From UBA2108 sp002713215 (GTDB taxonomy: Bacteria > Bacteroidota > Bacteroidia > Flavobacteriales_G > Salibacteraceae): DNA of 64,000 nucleotides. The translations under genes were made by a program, and so were the position numbers. The stretch covers positions 1 to 64,000 of the forward strand of contig CALAPY010000032.1 of NCBI GenBank assembly GCA_937891015.1. Direction: 5' to 3'. Under the pieces are notes generated by a model. The model was not told where the DNA came from. It ran no database searches and saw nothing but the letters and a program-made list of their open reading frames with translations. Numbering within the stretch: the stretch's first letter is position 1; each line of letters starts with the position of its first letter. Positions 8,278 through 17,519 of the stretch are shown piece by piece.

Positions 8278-11200
8278 CTATTCTCCTACTAAATATTCTA
8301 AATGAACTACAGCCTGATTGTAGCCATTTAAGGTTTTTAGGTAATCGAATTTTATTTCCAATGCCTGGTTTAAATTCTGAAAATACTCCACGTAACCAAT
8401 CGCCCCATTCTCGAAACTTAGCTGTGCATTATTGATAATCAAATCAGACTGTGGTACGGCTTTCTCACGGTAATAACTCAAACTACTTTCAAATTTCATA
8501 ACCCGTTGAAAACCCTGTTTGTATTGACCCTGAAGTACATTTTTAGTGTAATAAGCCTCGGTTTGAGCAATTTCCATATTCAATTTGGCTGATTTCACAT
8601 CTTCGTTGAATGACCAAAAGAACAGGGGTATTGAAATCTTGGCTTGTACTCCGTCGAAGCGATCTCCTGAAGTAGCGAGCTGGCCAGACTCAAACGGGTT
8701 ACCGGTCATGGATTGATTGAAATATCCAATGGACAGGTCGGGCATGAATTTGGACTTGTAGGTCGACTTCGTCGCCTCAGCAATAAGTATCCTCTGCTCA
8801 GCCAATTGCAGGGAAGGATTATCCTTTAATTCGCTTGAGTTTTCAAGTGAAGAAAGCTTCCTTTCTGACAGAGTTTCGGTTTGAAAGTCTAACTCTGCGC
8901 TATCGTTCAACAAAATCTGAAGCTCCTGTTTTTCTATCTCAATATCGGAACGGAGCAATTTTATGGCGTTTTGAATTTCCATGACCCGGGTTTCGGCCGT
9001 AGCCTTTTCTAAGTAGGAAGTAGCTTCCACCTCGTACCGAATACTAGCTGCTTTAAGAAATCGAGCGTAAATGCTATCCTGGAACAGCAGCATTTTCTCT
9101 TTTTCGAACAAGTAGGCCAATTCGTACCAGGAACGTCGAATATGATATTTCAAAGCGTTTTCAGTCATGTCCAGTTCCAGTTCACTTCCTCTAACCTTCT
9201 GCTTTACCACATTTCTTTGGTTGGTATACACCGTTGGGAACTCAAATTCCTGATTGATCTCAAATCCAAAATCATCAACGTAACTGTTGTACTGACCATA
9301 TTTAATTCCGGCATCGGTTTTTCCCAGGTTAAAGGCGCCTTTTTTTGCCATCTGTTGAAGAGCGATATTGGTTTTAGCCGCCTTAACCGTACCATTATTG
9401 GTCAGTCCTATTCTTATCGCCTCATCCAGGGAAGTTACCTTTTTACCTTCTAATGCCTGTGCATTGCTCCATTGAGGCAATACTAAAAGCGAAGCAAATA
9501 ATAAAGTAACGAGAGCAGGTGCCTTTCCAAAAGAAATGTTCTCACCCCTTCTTTCAACCCACTGATACAAAATAGGAAGTACAAAAAGCGTTAATAGAGT
9601 GGCTGTTATCATCCCACCTATAACAACAGTTGCCAGCGGACGCTGTACTTCGGCACCGGCAGAACTTGAAATTGCCATGGGTAAAAAACCCAAAATATCG
9701 GTAACCGCGGTAAGTAATATCGGCCTGATTCTCCGCTTTGTTCCTTGTTTAATACGCTCTCTAATGTTTGAGATTCCATTGGATTTGAGTTCGTTCCAAC
9801 CACTGATGAGTACCAGTCCGTTGAGTACTGCAATACCAAATAGCACAATGAATCCAATTCCGGCTGAAATACTAAAAGGCATGTCGCGCACCCAAAGCGA
9901 AAACACACCGCCTATTGCTGCAAGGGGTATAGCCATGTATATCATAGTTGTTTGTTTAAAAGAGTTTAATGCGAAATAGATTAAAATAAAAATGAGCCCC
10001 AGGGCCATTGGTACCACCACCTGGAGGCGATTAGTTGCTCGTTCAAGGTTTTCAAACGTACCGCCATACCGAATAAAATAACCAGAAGGTAAATCAAGCC
10101 TGGCGTCGAGTTTGGTTTTTATTTCTTCCACCAGTGATTTTACATCCCTACCCCGAACATTTATTCCAATATAAATGCGGCGATTGGTATTGTCCCTGCT
10201 TATTTGCATTAACCCCGGTTTATAGTCAATATCGGCAACTTCTCTCAGTGGAATTTGCGAACCACCAGGTAATACCACAAATAAGTTTTTTAAATCATCA
10301 ATGCTTTTTCGGTGTTTTTTGTCCAATCGAACTACAAGATCAAATCGCTTTTCACCTTCGAAAATCACCCCGGCTTTGCGGCCCGCAAAACCAGATTCCA
10401 CAAGGGTATTCAGGTCTTCGACATTAAGTCCATACTGAGCCAGTTTTTTCCTGTCGTAATTGATGGTCATTTGAGGAAGGCCTTTGGTAGCTTCAACATG
10501 CATATCGCCAATACCCGGGGTTCCGGCAATTATTTGCGAAACTTCAGCCGCTTTAGCTGCCAAAACATCCAAATCATCACCATAAAGTTTTATCGCAATA
10601 TCCTCCCTTACCCCTTCCAGCAATTCATTGAACCGCATTTCAATGGGTTGGGTAAATTCATAGTTGATCCCTGGAATTTCCTTCACCCTTGCCTTTAGTT
10701 TCGCAACAAACTCTTCCTGTGATCGGGCTGAAACCCATTGATCCATAGGTTTCATAATAAGAATTACATCAGCCAAATCCATTGGCATTGGGTCAGTAGG
10801 TACTTCCGCAACCCCAATTCTACAAACTACTTTTTCAACCTCCGGAAAGGTTCCTTTGATCACCTTTTCAACTTTAGTAGTTACGGCAATGGTTTCAGAA
10901 AGTGAGCTTCCTGGTTTTAGAATGGCATGCATGGCTATGTCTCCTTCATTCAGCTTAGGAATAAACTCTCCTCCCATTCTGTTAAAAGTGAAAAAAGTCA
11001 ACAGCAGTAATACTGCGGAAAATCCCATCACTATTTTTCCATTATTGAGAATTTTATCTAGCAGGGGTTCATACTTATTTTCAATCCAGTGAACCACCTT
11101 GTCTCCCCATGATATTTTAGAGGAGTTTCCAATCTTAATAAACCAGGAAGACATCATAGGAACATAAGTCAAACACAAGATCATAACCCCAATCATTGCA

Positions 11201-12663
11201 AATATGAAAGTCAGTGCCATAGGCTTAAACATCTTACCCTCTACACCTTCCAGAGTTAGAATGGGAATAAAAACAATGAGAATTATAAGCTGCCCAAAAA
11301 AGGCGGAATTCATCATTTTAGAAGAAGACTCCTGCACGATATTATTCCTCTCCTGAGGAGTAATGTTTATGTTTTTCTTAATCTTATTATACATAAGAAA
11401 AACCGTGCTTTCTACGATAATAACAGCGCCATCCACGATGATTCCGAAATCGATAGCTCCCAGGCTCATTAGGTTGGCCCATACATCAAAATAGTTCATG
11501 AGAATAAAGGCAAACAAAAGCGACAAGGGAATCGTGGAAGCCACAATCAACCCTCCTCTCCAGTTTCCAAGAAGAAAGACCAATACAAAAATTACAATTA
11601 GCGCCCCCTCCATTAAGTTTTGCCCAACTGTTTTCGTCGTTTGAGAGATTAGTTTACTTCGGTCCAGCGTTGGGCTTATTACAATTCCTTCAGGCAATGA
11701 TTTTTGGATTTTCGCCATTCGTTCTTTGATGTTTTCGATTACGTCATTTGAATTGGCACCTTTGAGCATCATAACCAACCCACCTACAACTTCTCCCTCA
11801 CCGTCCTGAGTTAAAGCACCATATCGCACGGAGTTTCCAAAACCTACTTTAGCAACATCCTTGACCCGAATAGGAAGTCCGTTAACATTCTTAACCACAA
11901 TATTCTCTATATCGGTTAAGCTTCTTGCCAACCCCTCGCCTCGAATAAAATTGGCCTTGTGATCCTTTTCAATATAGGCCCCACCAGTATTCTGATTATT
12001 GGCTTCCAGCGCTTCATACACTTCTAAAAGAGTTACTCCAATGGCTTTCAGTTCGTCAGGATCTACGGCCACTTCATATTGTTTGATTTTACCTCCAATT
12101 CCATTGATTTCAATAACCCCCGGAACCATGGCCATTTGCCGACCGACTATCCAATCCTGATAGGATCGAAGATCACTTAATGAGTATCGATCCTTATAGG
12201 CAGAATCAACCTTTAGCGTGTATTGAAATACTTCTCCCAGACCAGTTGTTATAGGTCCCATAAATGGTTTCCCAAAACCAGCCGGAATTTGGTCCTGAAC
12301 ATCGCCAAGTTTCTCTGCCACCAATTGACGGGGTAAATAGGTCCCCATGTCGTCATCAAATACGATTGTAACAACGGACAACCCAAACCTGGAAATAGAC
12401 CTAATTTCCGTAATCCCGGGAAGGTTGGCCATAGCGACTTCCACCGAATAGGTAACAAACTGTTCAATGTCTTCGGTTCCCAGGTTAGGAGCACGGGTGA
12501 TAACCTGAACCTGATTGTTGGTAATGTCCGGAACGGCATCCAATGGAACCTTGTCAAAACTCCAGACTCCACCTGCTACAAGCGCTATGGTTAGCAACCC
12601 GATAAATAGCTTATTCTTTATTGAAAATGAAATGATGTGATTAATCATAATATTTAAATGCAT
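8278..12663 (-). CDS. CzcA-type heavy-metal RND transporter fused to a TolC-like outer membrane channel
   Basis: A 1461-residue fusion. Residues 1 to about 1040 are a complete heavy-metal RND pump: first membrane helix, porter domains, and a proton-relay motif DFGIIVDGAVIIVE near residue 403, of the type found in CzcA-like Zn/Co/Cd/Ni exporters rather than Cu/Ag exporters. After the last RND helices comes a hydrophobic stretch ending in an AQA-type site (about 1047-1068) that looks like an internal signal peptide. Residues about 1075-1461 are a TolC-family channel (SLDEAIRIGLTNNGTVKAAK and repeated coiled-coil halves). Pump and channel are normally separate; fusions of this kind are, to my knowledge, recurrent in Bacteroidota. 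An ATG five codons in (MINHIIS) is an alternative start. Substrate is inferred only. Confidence 0.93.
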   Translation of the reverse strand: MHLNIMINHIISFSIKNKLFIGLLTIALVAGGVWSFDKVPLDAVPDITNNQVQVITRAPNLGTEDIEQFVTYSVEVAMANLPGITEIRSISRFGLSVVTIVFDDDMGTYLPRQLVAEKLGDVQDQIPAGFGKPFMGPITTGLGEVFQYTLKVDSAYKDRYSLSDLRSYQDWIVGRQMAMVPGVIEINGIGGKIKQYEVAVDPDELKAIGVTLLEVYEALEANNQNTGGAYIEKDHKANFIRGEGLARSLTDIENIVVKNVNGLPIRVKDVAKVGFGNSVRYGALTQDGEGEVVGGLVMMLKGANSNDVIENIKERMAKIQKSLPEGIVISPTLDRSKLISQTTKTVGQNLMEGALIVIFVLVFLLGNWRGGLIVASTIPLSLLFAFILMNYFDVWANLMSLGAIDFGIIVDGAVIIVESTVFLMYNKIKKNINITPQERNNIVQESSSKMMNSAFFGQLIILIVFIPILTLEGVEGKMFKPMALTFIFAMIGVMILCLTYVPMMSSWFIKIGNSSKISWGDKVVHWIENKYEPLLDKILNNGKIVMGFSAVLLLLTFFTFNRMGGEFIPKLNEGDIAMHAILKPGSSLSETIAVTTKVEKVIKGTFPEVEKVVCRIGVAEVPTDPMPMDLADVILIMKPMDQWVSARSQEEFVAKLKARVKEIPGINYEFTQPIEMRFNELLEGVREDIAIKLYGDDLDVLAAKAAEVSQIIAGTPGIGDMHVEATKGLPQMTINYDRKKLAQYGLNVEDLNTLVESGFAGRKAGVIFEGEKRFDLVVRLDKKHRKSIDDLKNLFVVLPGGSQIPLREVADIDYKPGLMQISRDNTNRRIYIGINVRGRDVKSLVEEIKTKLDARLDLPSGYFIRYGGTFENLERATNRLQVVVPMALGLIFILIYFALNSFKQTTMIYMAIPLAAIGGVFSLWVRDMPFSISAGIGFIVLFGIAVLNGLVLISGWNELKSNGISNIRERIKQGTKRRIRPILLTAVTDILGFLPMAISSSAGAEVQRPLATVVIGGMITATLLTLFVLPILYQWVERRGENISFGKAPALVTLLFASLLVLPQWSNAQALEGKKVTSLDEAIRIGLTNNGTVKAAKTNIALQQMAKKGAFNLGKTDAGIKYGQYNSYVDDFGFEINQEFEFPTVYTNQRNVVKQKVRGSELELDMTENALKYHIRRSWYELAYLFEKEKMLLFQDSIYARFLKAASIRYEVEATSYLEKATAETRVMEIQNAIKLLRSDIEIEKQELQILLNDSAELDFQTETLSERKLSSLENSSELKDNPSLQLAEQRILIAEATKSTYKSKFMPDLSIGYFNQSMTGNPFESGQLATSGDRFDGVQAKISIPLFFWSFNEDVKSAKLNMEIAQTEAYYTKNVLQGQYKQGFQRVMKFESSLSYYREKAVPQSDLIINNAQLSFENGAIGYVEYFQNLNQALEIKFDYLKTLNGYNQAVVHLEYLVGE

Positions 12664-12787
12664 TTAAGCCATCGCCTACTGTTGCGGCAGATAACTCGAT
12701 CAAAAAACAAAATGGGGAATATACCAGCTACGAAATTGGATGGTCCAATTCCATTAAGCACCTAACTCAAAGAAGTATATCTAAGAA

Positions 12788-13243
12788 TCAACACGAAGCC
12801 TGAGGTGGGCCACGTAATGGGGTGTTGCTGATTAATGGTGAAAAATAATTGGATTCAAGGTAAAGATTTGGGATCAAATAAGCGTTGTGTAATCCCTCTA
12901 AGCTCGGTTCAGAAGCCACCATGGCCCATGCAATAATCAGTAATGAATTAACCGGTTTAATCTGTTGGATAAAATGAATGTGTGCATCATCGTGGTCGTG
13001 ATGCTTCATTTCTGACAACACGCAATACAAGTAATCATAAATCCCTTCATCGATATGATCTCCATGATCTACATGGTGATGGTCGGCGTGCTCATGCGAA
13101 TGACTATCTACATGCATGTGTCCGTGAACATGTGCATCCGGGTTGTTTTCGTGCTGATGACAATGCGGGATTAAATTATGTGCAAACCCCGTGGTGTAAA
13201 CCAACAAAAGGACCAACGATATGATAACTTTTCTTAATTGCAC
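12788..13243 (-). CDS. Small exported histidine-rich protein
   Basis: About 151 residues. A signal peptide (QLRKVIISLVLLLVYTTGFA) is followed by a region very rich in His, Asp and Glu (HVHGHMHVDSHSHEHADHHH), then a moderately hydrophobic segment and a C-terminus ending PPQASC. The His clusters suggest metal binding. It is the first gene before the RND-channel fusion (124 bases) and adaptor, so a periplasmic metal buffer or sensor for the efflux system is the natural guess; no enzyme motif is seen. I chose the GTG at 13243 because it gives a clean signal peptide; an ATG at 13285 is possible but leaves only 26 bases to the divergent gene. A TACCTTTG box (13255-13248) sits close to this start. 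Confidence 0.65.
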   Translation of the reverse strand: MQLRKVIISLVLLLVYTTGFAHNLIPHCHQHENNPDAHVHGHMHVDSHSHEHADHHHVDHGDHIDEGIYDYLYCVLSEMKHHDHDDAHIHFIQQIKPVNSLLIIAWAMVASEPSLEGLHNAYLIPNLYLESNYFSPLISNTPLRGPPQASC

Positions 13244-13311
13244 CAGGCAAAGGTAATACAATTGAAAAATAAGGGTAATTTGCATCCCAGCCCCTTCTGA
13301 TACCTGCAGGA

Positions 13312-14562
13312 ATGAAAATAAAATACGTATCGTTACTTTTCCTAGTTTTTATAAGCATTTCCATCATATGGATAAACCTGCTATTGATTCCTACATCATT
13401 AGACAGAAATGAGACTGTAACTGATGTTGTAGAGCAGTTGACATTTATTGAGGATGAACTCAAGGTCAACAACCTCGCTTACAAAATGCAACAACTTTTT
13501 CCTGAAGGTCAAGTATTTGTCACGGCTTTATATGGTTTGGCCTGGTGTGAACTTGTAGTAGGAGAATCAGCACCTAATTCTGACTTAAAAGAAAGAGCAC
13601 TAAATGAAGCTTTATATGCCTATGATTATATAAATCAAACAAGTACGACCAAAACTTTTCAGGAAAATCTAAATCCACGTTTTGGAATTTTCTATACAGG
13701 CTGGAAAAATTACCTGTTATCCAAAATCTTACTTGCCCATCCAAATTTCAAAGGACGAAAATTGTACGAAAAGTCATATAAAACTCAATGCCTGGAGATA
13801 ACAGAGGCCTTGTCAATGTCTACTTTACCATTTCTGGAGTCTTATAAAAACAACTCGTGGCCCGCAGATATGTGCGTTGCCATGGCTTCAATCAGCAATC
13901 ATGATAAAATTTTTAAACCGAGCTTCTCATCGGAAATTCGTCAATGGATTGCAAACCTAAAATCCAATTTAGACACAAAAACAGGACTACTCCCTTACAA
14001 GGTCAATGCGAAATCAGGATTGGGAATTCAGCCTCCAAGAGGAAGTGGTACCACTCTTTATCTAAGGATGTTAAAAGAGGTAGACCCCATTTTTGGAAAA
14101 AGTCAATATGATTTATTCAAAAAGAATTTTGTCTCTACGGCATTAACGCTCCCATGTGTTTGGGAATATCCTGTTGGAACAAGTGGTTTAGGTGATATTG
14201 ATTCGGGGCCAGTAATACTTGGCGTAGGTTTTTCGGCTACCATTGTTTCGATAGGCACTCTTGGAGCTTACGGTGATACAAAGCTTTGTGAAGATTTGTA
14301 TAAAACTGTAAATGCATTCGGTTTTCCAATCTCCATTAGTAATCGAAAACTATACCTCTTTGGTTTGCTTCCTATGGCCGATGCGTTCATTGCATGGTCT
14401 CGGGCTAGTAATTTGAATTTTGCTTCAGGAGACAACAATGATGTTACAACAACCACAAAATGGCAATTTCATATAATTTCAGTTGTTATACTGATCTCAA
14501 TTTGGGCATTCTTTTATCGAAAAGTATTATTCCGAAAACTGAGAAAAAACCAGATTCAATGA
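13312..14562 (+). CDS. Membrane-anchored protein of unknown function (possible alpha/alpha-barrel fold)
   Basis: A 416-residue protein with a hydrophobic N-terminus (residues 5-27), a soluble region rich in helices, and a C-terminal membrane helix (about 386-404) followed by a basic tail. Motif-like blocks are NNSWPADMCVAMASI (near 185), PPRGSGTTLYLRM (near 245) and GLGDIDSGPVILGVGFSAT (near 300). The helix-pair pattern and Trp/Asp-rich motifs recall alpha/alpha-toroid enzymes such as linalool dehydratase-like proteins or glycan-processing enzymes, but I cannot assign a family. It is divergent from the metal operon and converges on a GT39-like gene, at the left edge of the polysaccharide locus. 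Confidence 0.6.
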   Translation: MKIKYVSLLFLVFISISIIWINLLLIPTSLDRNETVTDVVEQLTFIEDELKVNNLAYKMQQLFPEGQVFVTALYGLAWCELVVGESAPNSDLKERALNEALYAYDYINQTSTTKTFQENLNPRFGIFYTGWKNYLLSKILLAHPNFKGRKLYEKSYKTQCLEITEALSMSTLPFLESYKNNSWPADMCVAMASISNHDKIFKPSFSSEIRQWIANLKSNLDTKTGLLPYKVNAKSGLGIQPPRGSGTTLYLRMLKEVDPIFGKSQYDLFKKNFVSTALTLPCVWEYPVGTSGLGDIDSGPVILGVGFSATIVSIGTLGAYGDTKLCEDLYKTVNAFGFPISISNRKLYLFGLLPMADAFIAWSRASNLNFASGDNNDVTTTTKWQFHIISVVILISIWAFFYRKVLFRKLRKNQIQ

Positions 14563-14577
14563 CCTTTCTTTTAAAGT

Positions 14578-15966
14578 TTACACCGCAACAACTCCACCAA
14601 CAAATAAAGTAATCTCATAACTGACCAATGTCCCTAAGAGGAGTAGAAAAAAAAGGGACAATGGCTTTGCCCATCGAATCTGATTAAGGGATTGAAATCC
14701 ATATGCAGTGAAGTAGATAAACGCCGGAATACACCCTAAAAAGAAAGATGCTTTTATAAAGGAATAAAAAGGATAATTACTGGTCATTAGTACAATTCCA
14801 GCGGTAGTTCCAACCATAAGGGTTAATAACATCCAGGTAAGTATTGAATTGTGGTCAACTGACTTAAAGGACTCTATAACTTGTTTCCAAACACCTAACA
14901 GAAGAATGCCCAGAAACAGCAATCCTACTGCAACCAGGGCCCCGTTTACCACTCGATAATGTCGGTTCAGCAAATTGGAATCCAAGGTGTCATTACCTTC
15001 TACTTTGTTTAACCATTGGTTCTGAAGGAACCAGAATGTAGCATTTTGCTCTTCATCGAAATAGACCGAATACTTGGGTTCACCTTCTACCCACATTCGA
15101 GCATAAACCACAGTGAAAAACGAATTGATGTTATCCTCGGTTAGCGTTGGAGTTTGTACAAAGGTCCAGGGTTTAAACGAAAAGTAATCCAGCTTTGTGC
15201 CGGGCTGTTGGTTCAATGGAAAGTTGAGAATCTCAATATTCATTTTAAAGGGATTTCCTAATTCCTGATATTTTTTCCAGGTGTAAACTGAAAAAACAAA
15301 GAATGGAATGATTAGAAAAACGAATCCCCTTTTGAGCCCTATGCTCAGTTTTCGTTCTTTAATTATATCTCCAACAATCATTAACCCGACCACAGGCAGA
15401 ATCACCAATCCATTGCCCTTACTAAGAACCAGGCAGGAAATCAGTAAGGAAGCCAATACCACATCCCACTGCTTTTTTTCTCCCAACCACCTAAGTAAAT
15501 AATACAGGCTCATCAACATGAGTAAGTACATCAACGAATCATTGCTGAACATTACAGACATGTAAATGTGCCTAGGCAAAAAAACCAGGATAGCCAATGA
15601 AGCGTACTTAGCCCGTGAACTGACTTTTAGTCGATTCACAAATTTCCAGGCATAAACCAACGTTGCACAACCAATTAACAAATGGAAAAACTGTAGCACC
15701 TTAAGCTGCTGTTCCCAAAGTATCCCCAGAGCCAACAACGTTTTCGATAAAAGCCAAAAGATGAAATAATAAAGTGGCGGCTGATAACATTCGAAACATT
15801 GATCTGCCCCTGGCTTGGTGCCTGAATCCAGCCATAGTTTAATCGGTTCGTAATGATTATCGAAGGCAATGCTTGCATCAGTAAACCAATACAACATAAA
15901 CCTCAACCCTATTCCAATAGCGATAATAACGAATGCCCATGTATTGATTTTGCGGTGTATTTTCAA
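14578..15966 (-). CDS. Polytopic glycosyltransferase, GT39/ArnT-like
   Basis: A 462-residue integral membrane protein with roughly ten to twelve hydrophobic helices. The first extracytoplasmic loop carries acidic and aromatic residues (DNHYEPIKLWLDSG) and the QPPLYYFIFW motif, typical of PMT/ArnT-type transferases that use polyprenyl-phosphate sugars. It probably moves a sugar onto a lipid, glycan or protein on the periplasmic face. Donor and acceptor cannot be told. It is convergent with the unknown gene at 13312 (15-base gap) and divergent from the MBOAT operon. Confidence 0.8.
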   Translation of the reverse strand: MKIHRKINTWAFVIIAIGIGLRFMLYWFTDASIAFDNHYEPIKLWLDSGTKPGADQCFECYQPPLYYFIFWLLSKTLLALGILWEQQLKVLQFFHLLIGCATLVYAWKFVNRLKVSSRAKYASLAILVFLPRHIYMSVMFSNDSLMYLLMLMSLYYLLRWLGEKKQWDVVLASLLISCLVLSKGNGLVILPVVGLMIVGDIIKERKLSIGLKRGFVFLIIPFFVFSVYTWKKYQELGNPFKMNIEILNFPLNQQPGTKLDYFSFKPWTFVQTPTLTEDNINSFFTVVYARMWVEGEPKYSVYFDEEQNATFWFLQNQWLNKVEGNDTLDSNLLNRHYRVVNGALVAVGLLFLGILLLGVWKQVIESFKSVDHNSILTWMLLTLMVGTTAGIVLMTSNYPFYSFIKASFFLGCIPAFIYFTAYGFQSLNQIRWAKPLSLFFLLLLGTLVSYEITLFVGGVVAV

Positions 15967-16112
15967 TTTACCAAGCTTTTAATCTGGTCATCGTGCCAAA
16001 AATAGACTTTTGTAATTCTAAACTCCCGCACTACGTGGCATCGGACAGTTAATACATAAAGTACCTTCGACAACATGCGCAGTGTGTAACTTTCTTCATT
16101 TATTTTGCGGCC

Positions 16113-17519
16113 ATGGTTTTTAGCTCCAACATTTTTATTTTTTGGTTCCTACCAATCGTATTATTCCTCTATTACCTGTCGCCAGGTCTAAGGTTGAAGA
16201 ATGTTATTCTTCTTTTGGTTAGCCTCTTCTTTTATTTCTGGGGTGAAGCGGAATTGGTTTTCCTTATGATCTTCTCCTGCCTGATGAATTACGCAGTAGG
16301 ATTGTGGATTGATAGAAGTCCTTCAAAAAAGTGGCCTCTTGGTATAGGAATCTTCTTAAACCTCTCCCTCCTCTCCTATTTTAAGTACGCTGATTTCTTT
16401 ATCACCAATGTAAACCGATTTTTACCGGATGCACATGATTTAGACTTCCTTCACATTGCGCTTCCCATTGGCATTTCCTTCTTTACCTTTCAAAGCATGT
16501 CTTACCTAGTAGATCTGTATCGGGGTGATGTACAGGTGCAAAAGGACCCCATAAAGCTGAGTTTGTACATCTCACTCTTCCCACAATTGGTTGCGGGACC
16601 CATTGTTCGATACCATGATATTGCCAAGGACATAATAGAACGAAACCACTCCCTGGAATTATTCAATAGTGGAGTAAGGCGCTTCATTATTGGGTTGGCT
16701 AAAAAGGTACTCATCGCTAATGTAATGGCATTGTTGGCCGATGAAATCATGAATCGACCACCTGATGAATTAACTCAAGGTATTGCGTGGATTGGAATTA
16801 CGGCCTATACCCTACAGATTTACTACGATTTTTCCGGGTATTCGGATATGGCAATTGGATTGGGAAGAATGTTTGGCTTTCGGTTCCTGGAAAATTTCAA
16901 TTTCCCGTACATCGCTAAAAGCATTCAGGATTTCTGGAGAAGGTGGCACATTTCACTTTCGACCTGGTTTCGCGACTACCTGTATATTCCACTAGGTGGA
17001 AACAGAGGCAGCTCCAGTCGTGTTTATTTTAATCTGGTTGTAGTATTTCTACTCACCGGACTGTGGCACGGAGCCAGTTGGAGCTTTGTAGTATGGGGTC
17101 TTTTCCATGGCATGTTCCTTATCATTGAAAGGCTTGGGGTCAAAAATATCCTGAGCAAGATCGGTCCATTGAGCCATGTATATACCTTGTTGGTAGTAAT
17201 GATTGCCTGGGTTTTCTTCCGCATTGAAGATATAGGAACCGCCTTTGACTACCTTGGGGTAATGGCTATGGGAAGTGCGAGCGTTGACATTCCTTTTCGC
17301 CCCAACAACGAACAACTTTTTATCCTCAGTGTAGGAATTTTCTTTGCATTAAATGGAGTGAGCCTATTTAAGTTGGTCGATCAAAAGTTGCTTCAATTAA
17401 GTCGCTTTCCCAAATTTTTAGAGATTGCTGCAAGCACCGGACTTCTTCTACTCTTTTTCTTCTGCATAATGGCGCTTTCGTCAAATGCCTATAACCCATT
17501 CATTTACTATAGGTTTTGA
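16113..17519 (+). CDS. MBOAT family O-acyltransferase (AlgI-like)
   Basis: A 468-residue polytopic membrane protein of the MBOAT/AlgI family, which carries acyl groups (usually acetyl) across the inner membrane for O-acetylation of exported polysaccharide. Visible family blocks are YYDFSGYSDMAIGLGRMFGF, the segment NFNFPYIAKSIQDFWRRWHISLSTW and the catalytic His in LTGLWHGASWSFVVWGLFHG (His near residue 318). It heads a three-gene unit: its TGA overlaps the TTG start of the first AlgX-like gene. Confidence 0.93.
   Translation: MVFSSNIFIFWFLPIVLFLYYLSPGLRLKNVILLLVSLFFYFWGEAELVFLMIFSCLMNYAVGLWIDRSPSKKWPLGIGIFLNLSLLSYFKYADFFITNVNRFLPDAHDLDFLHIALPIGISFFTFQSMSYLVDLYRGDVQVQKDPIKLSLYISLFPQLVAGPIVRYHDIAKDIIERNHSLELFNSGVRRFIIGLAKKVLIANVMALLADEIMNRPPDELTQGIAWIGITAYTLQIYYDFSGYSDMAIGLGRMFGFRFLENFNFPYIAKSIQDFWRRWHISLSTWFRDYLYIPLGGNRGSSSRVYFNLVVVFLLTGLWHGASWSFVVWGLFHGMFLIIERLGVKNILSKIGPLSHVYTLLVVMIAWVFFRIEDIGTAFDYLGVMAMGSASVDIPFRPNNEQLFILSVGIFFALNGVSLFKLVDQKLLQLSRFPKFLEIAASTGLLLLFFFCIMALSSNAYNPFIYYRF

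Noticed and set aside
9142..10698. Several plus-strand open frames inside the RND-channel fusion
   Set aside because: They are shadows of the long minus-strand coding sequence, which has clear motifs throughout.
12734..12750. Inverted repeat AATTGGA-TGG-TCCAATT between the His-rich and pump genes
   Set aside because: The arms are short and AT-rich with no T-run; too weak to call a terminator or operator.
12982..13224. Open frame opposite the His-rich gene
   Set aside because: It exists only because the His codons of the minus-strand gene leave the reverse frame open; no start context or protein-like composition.
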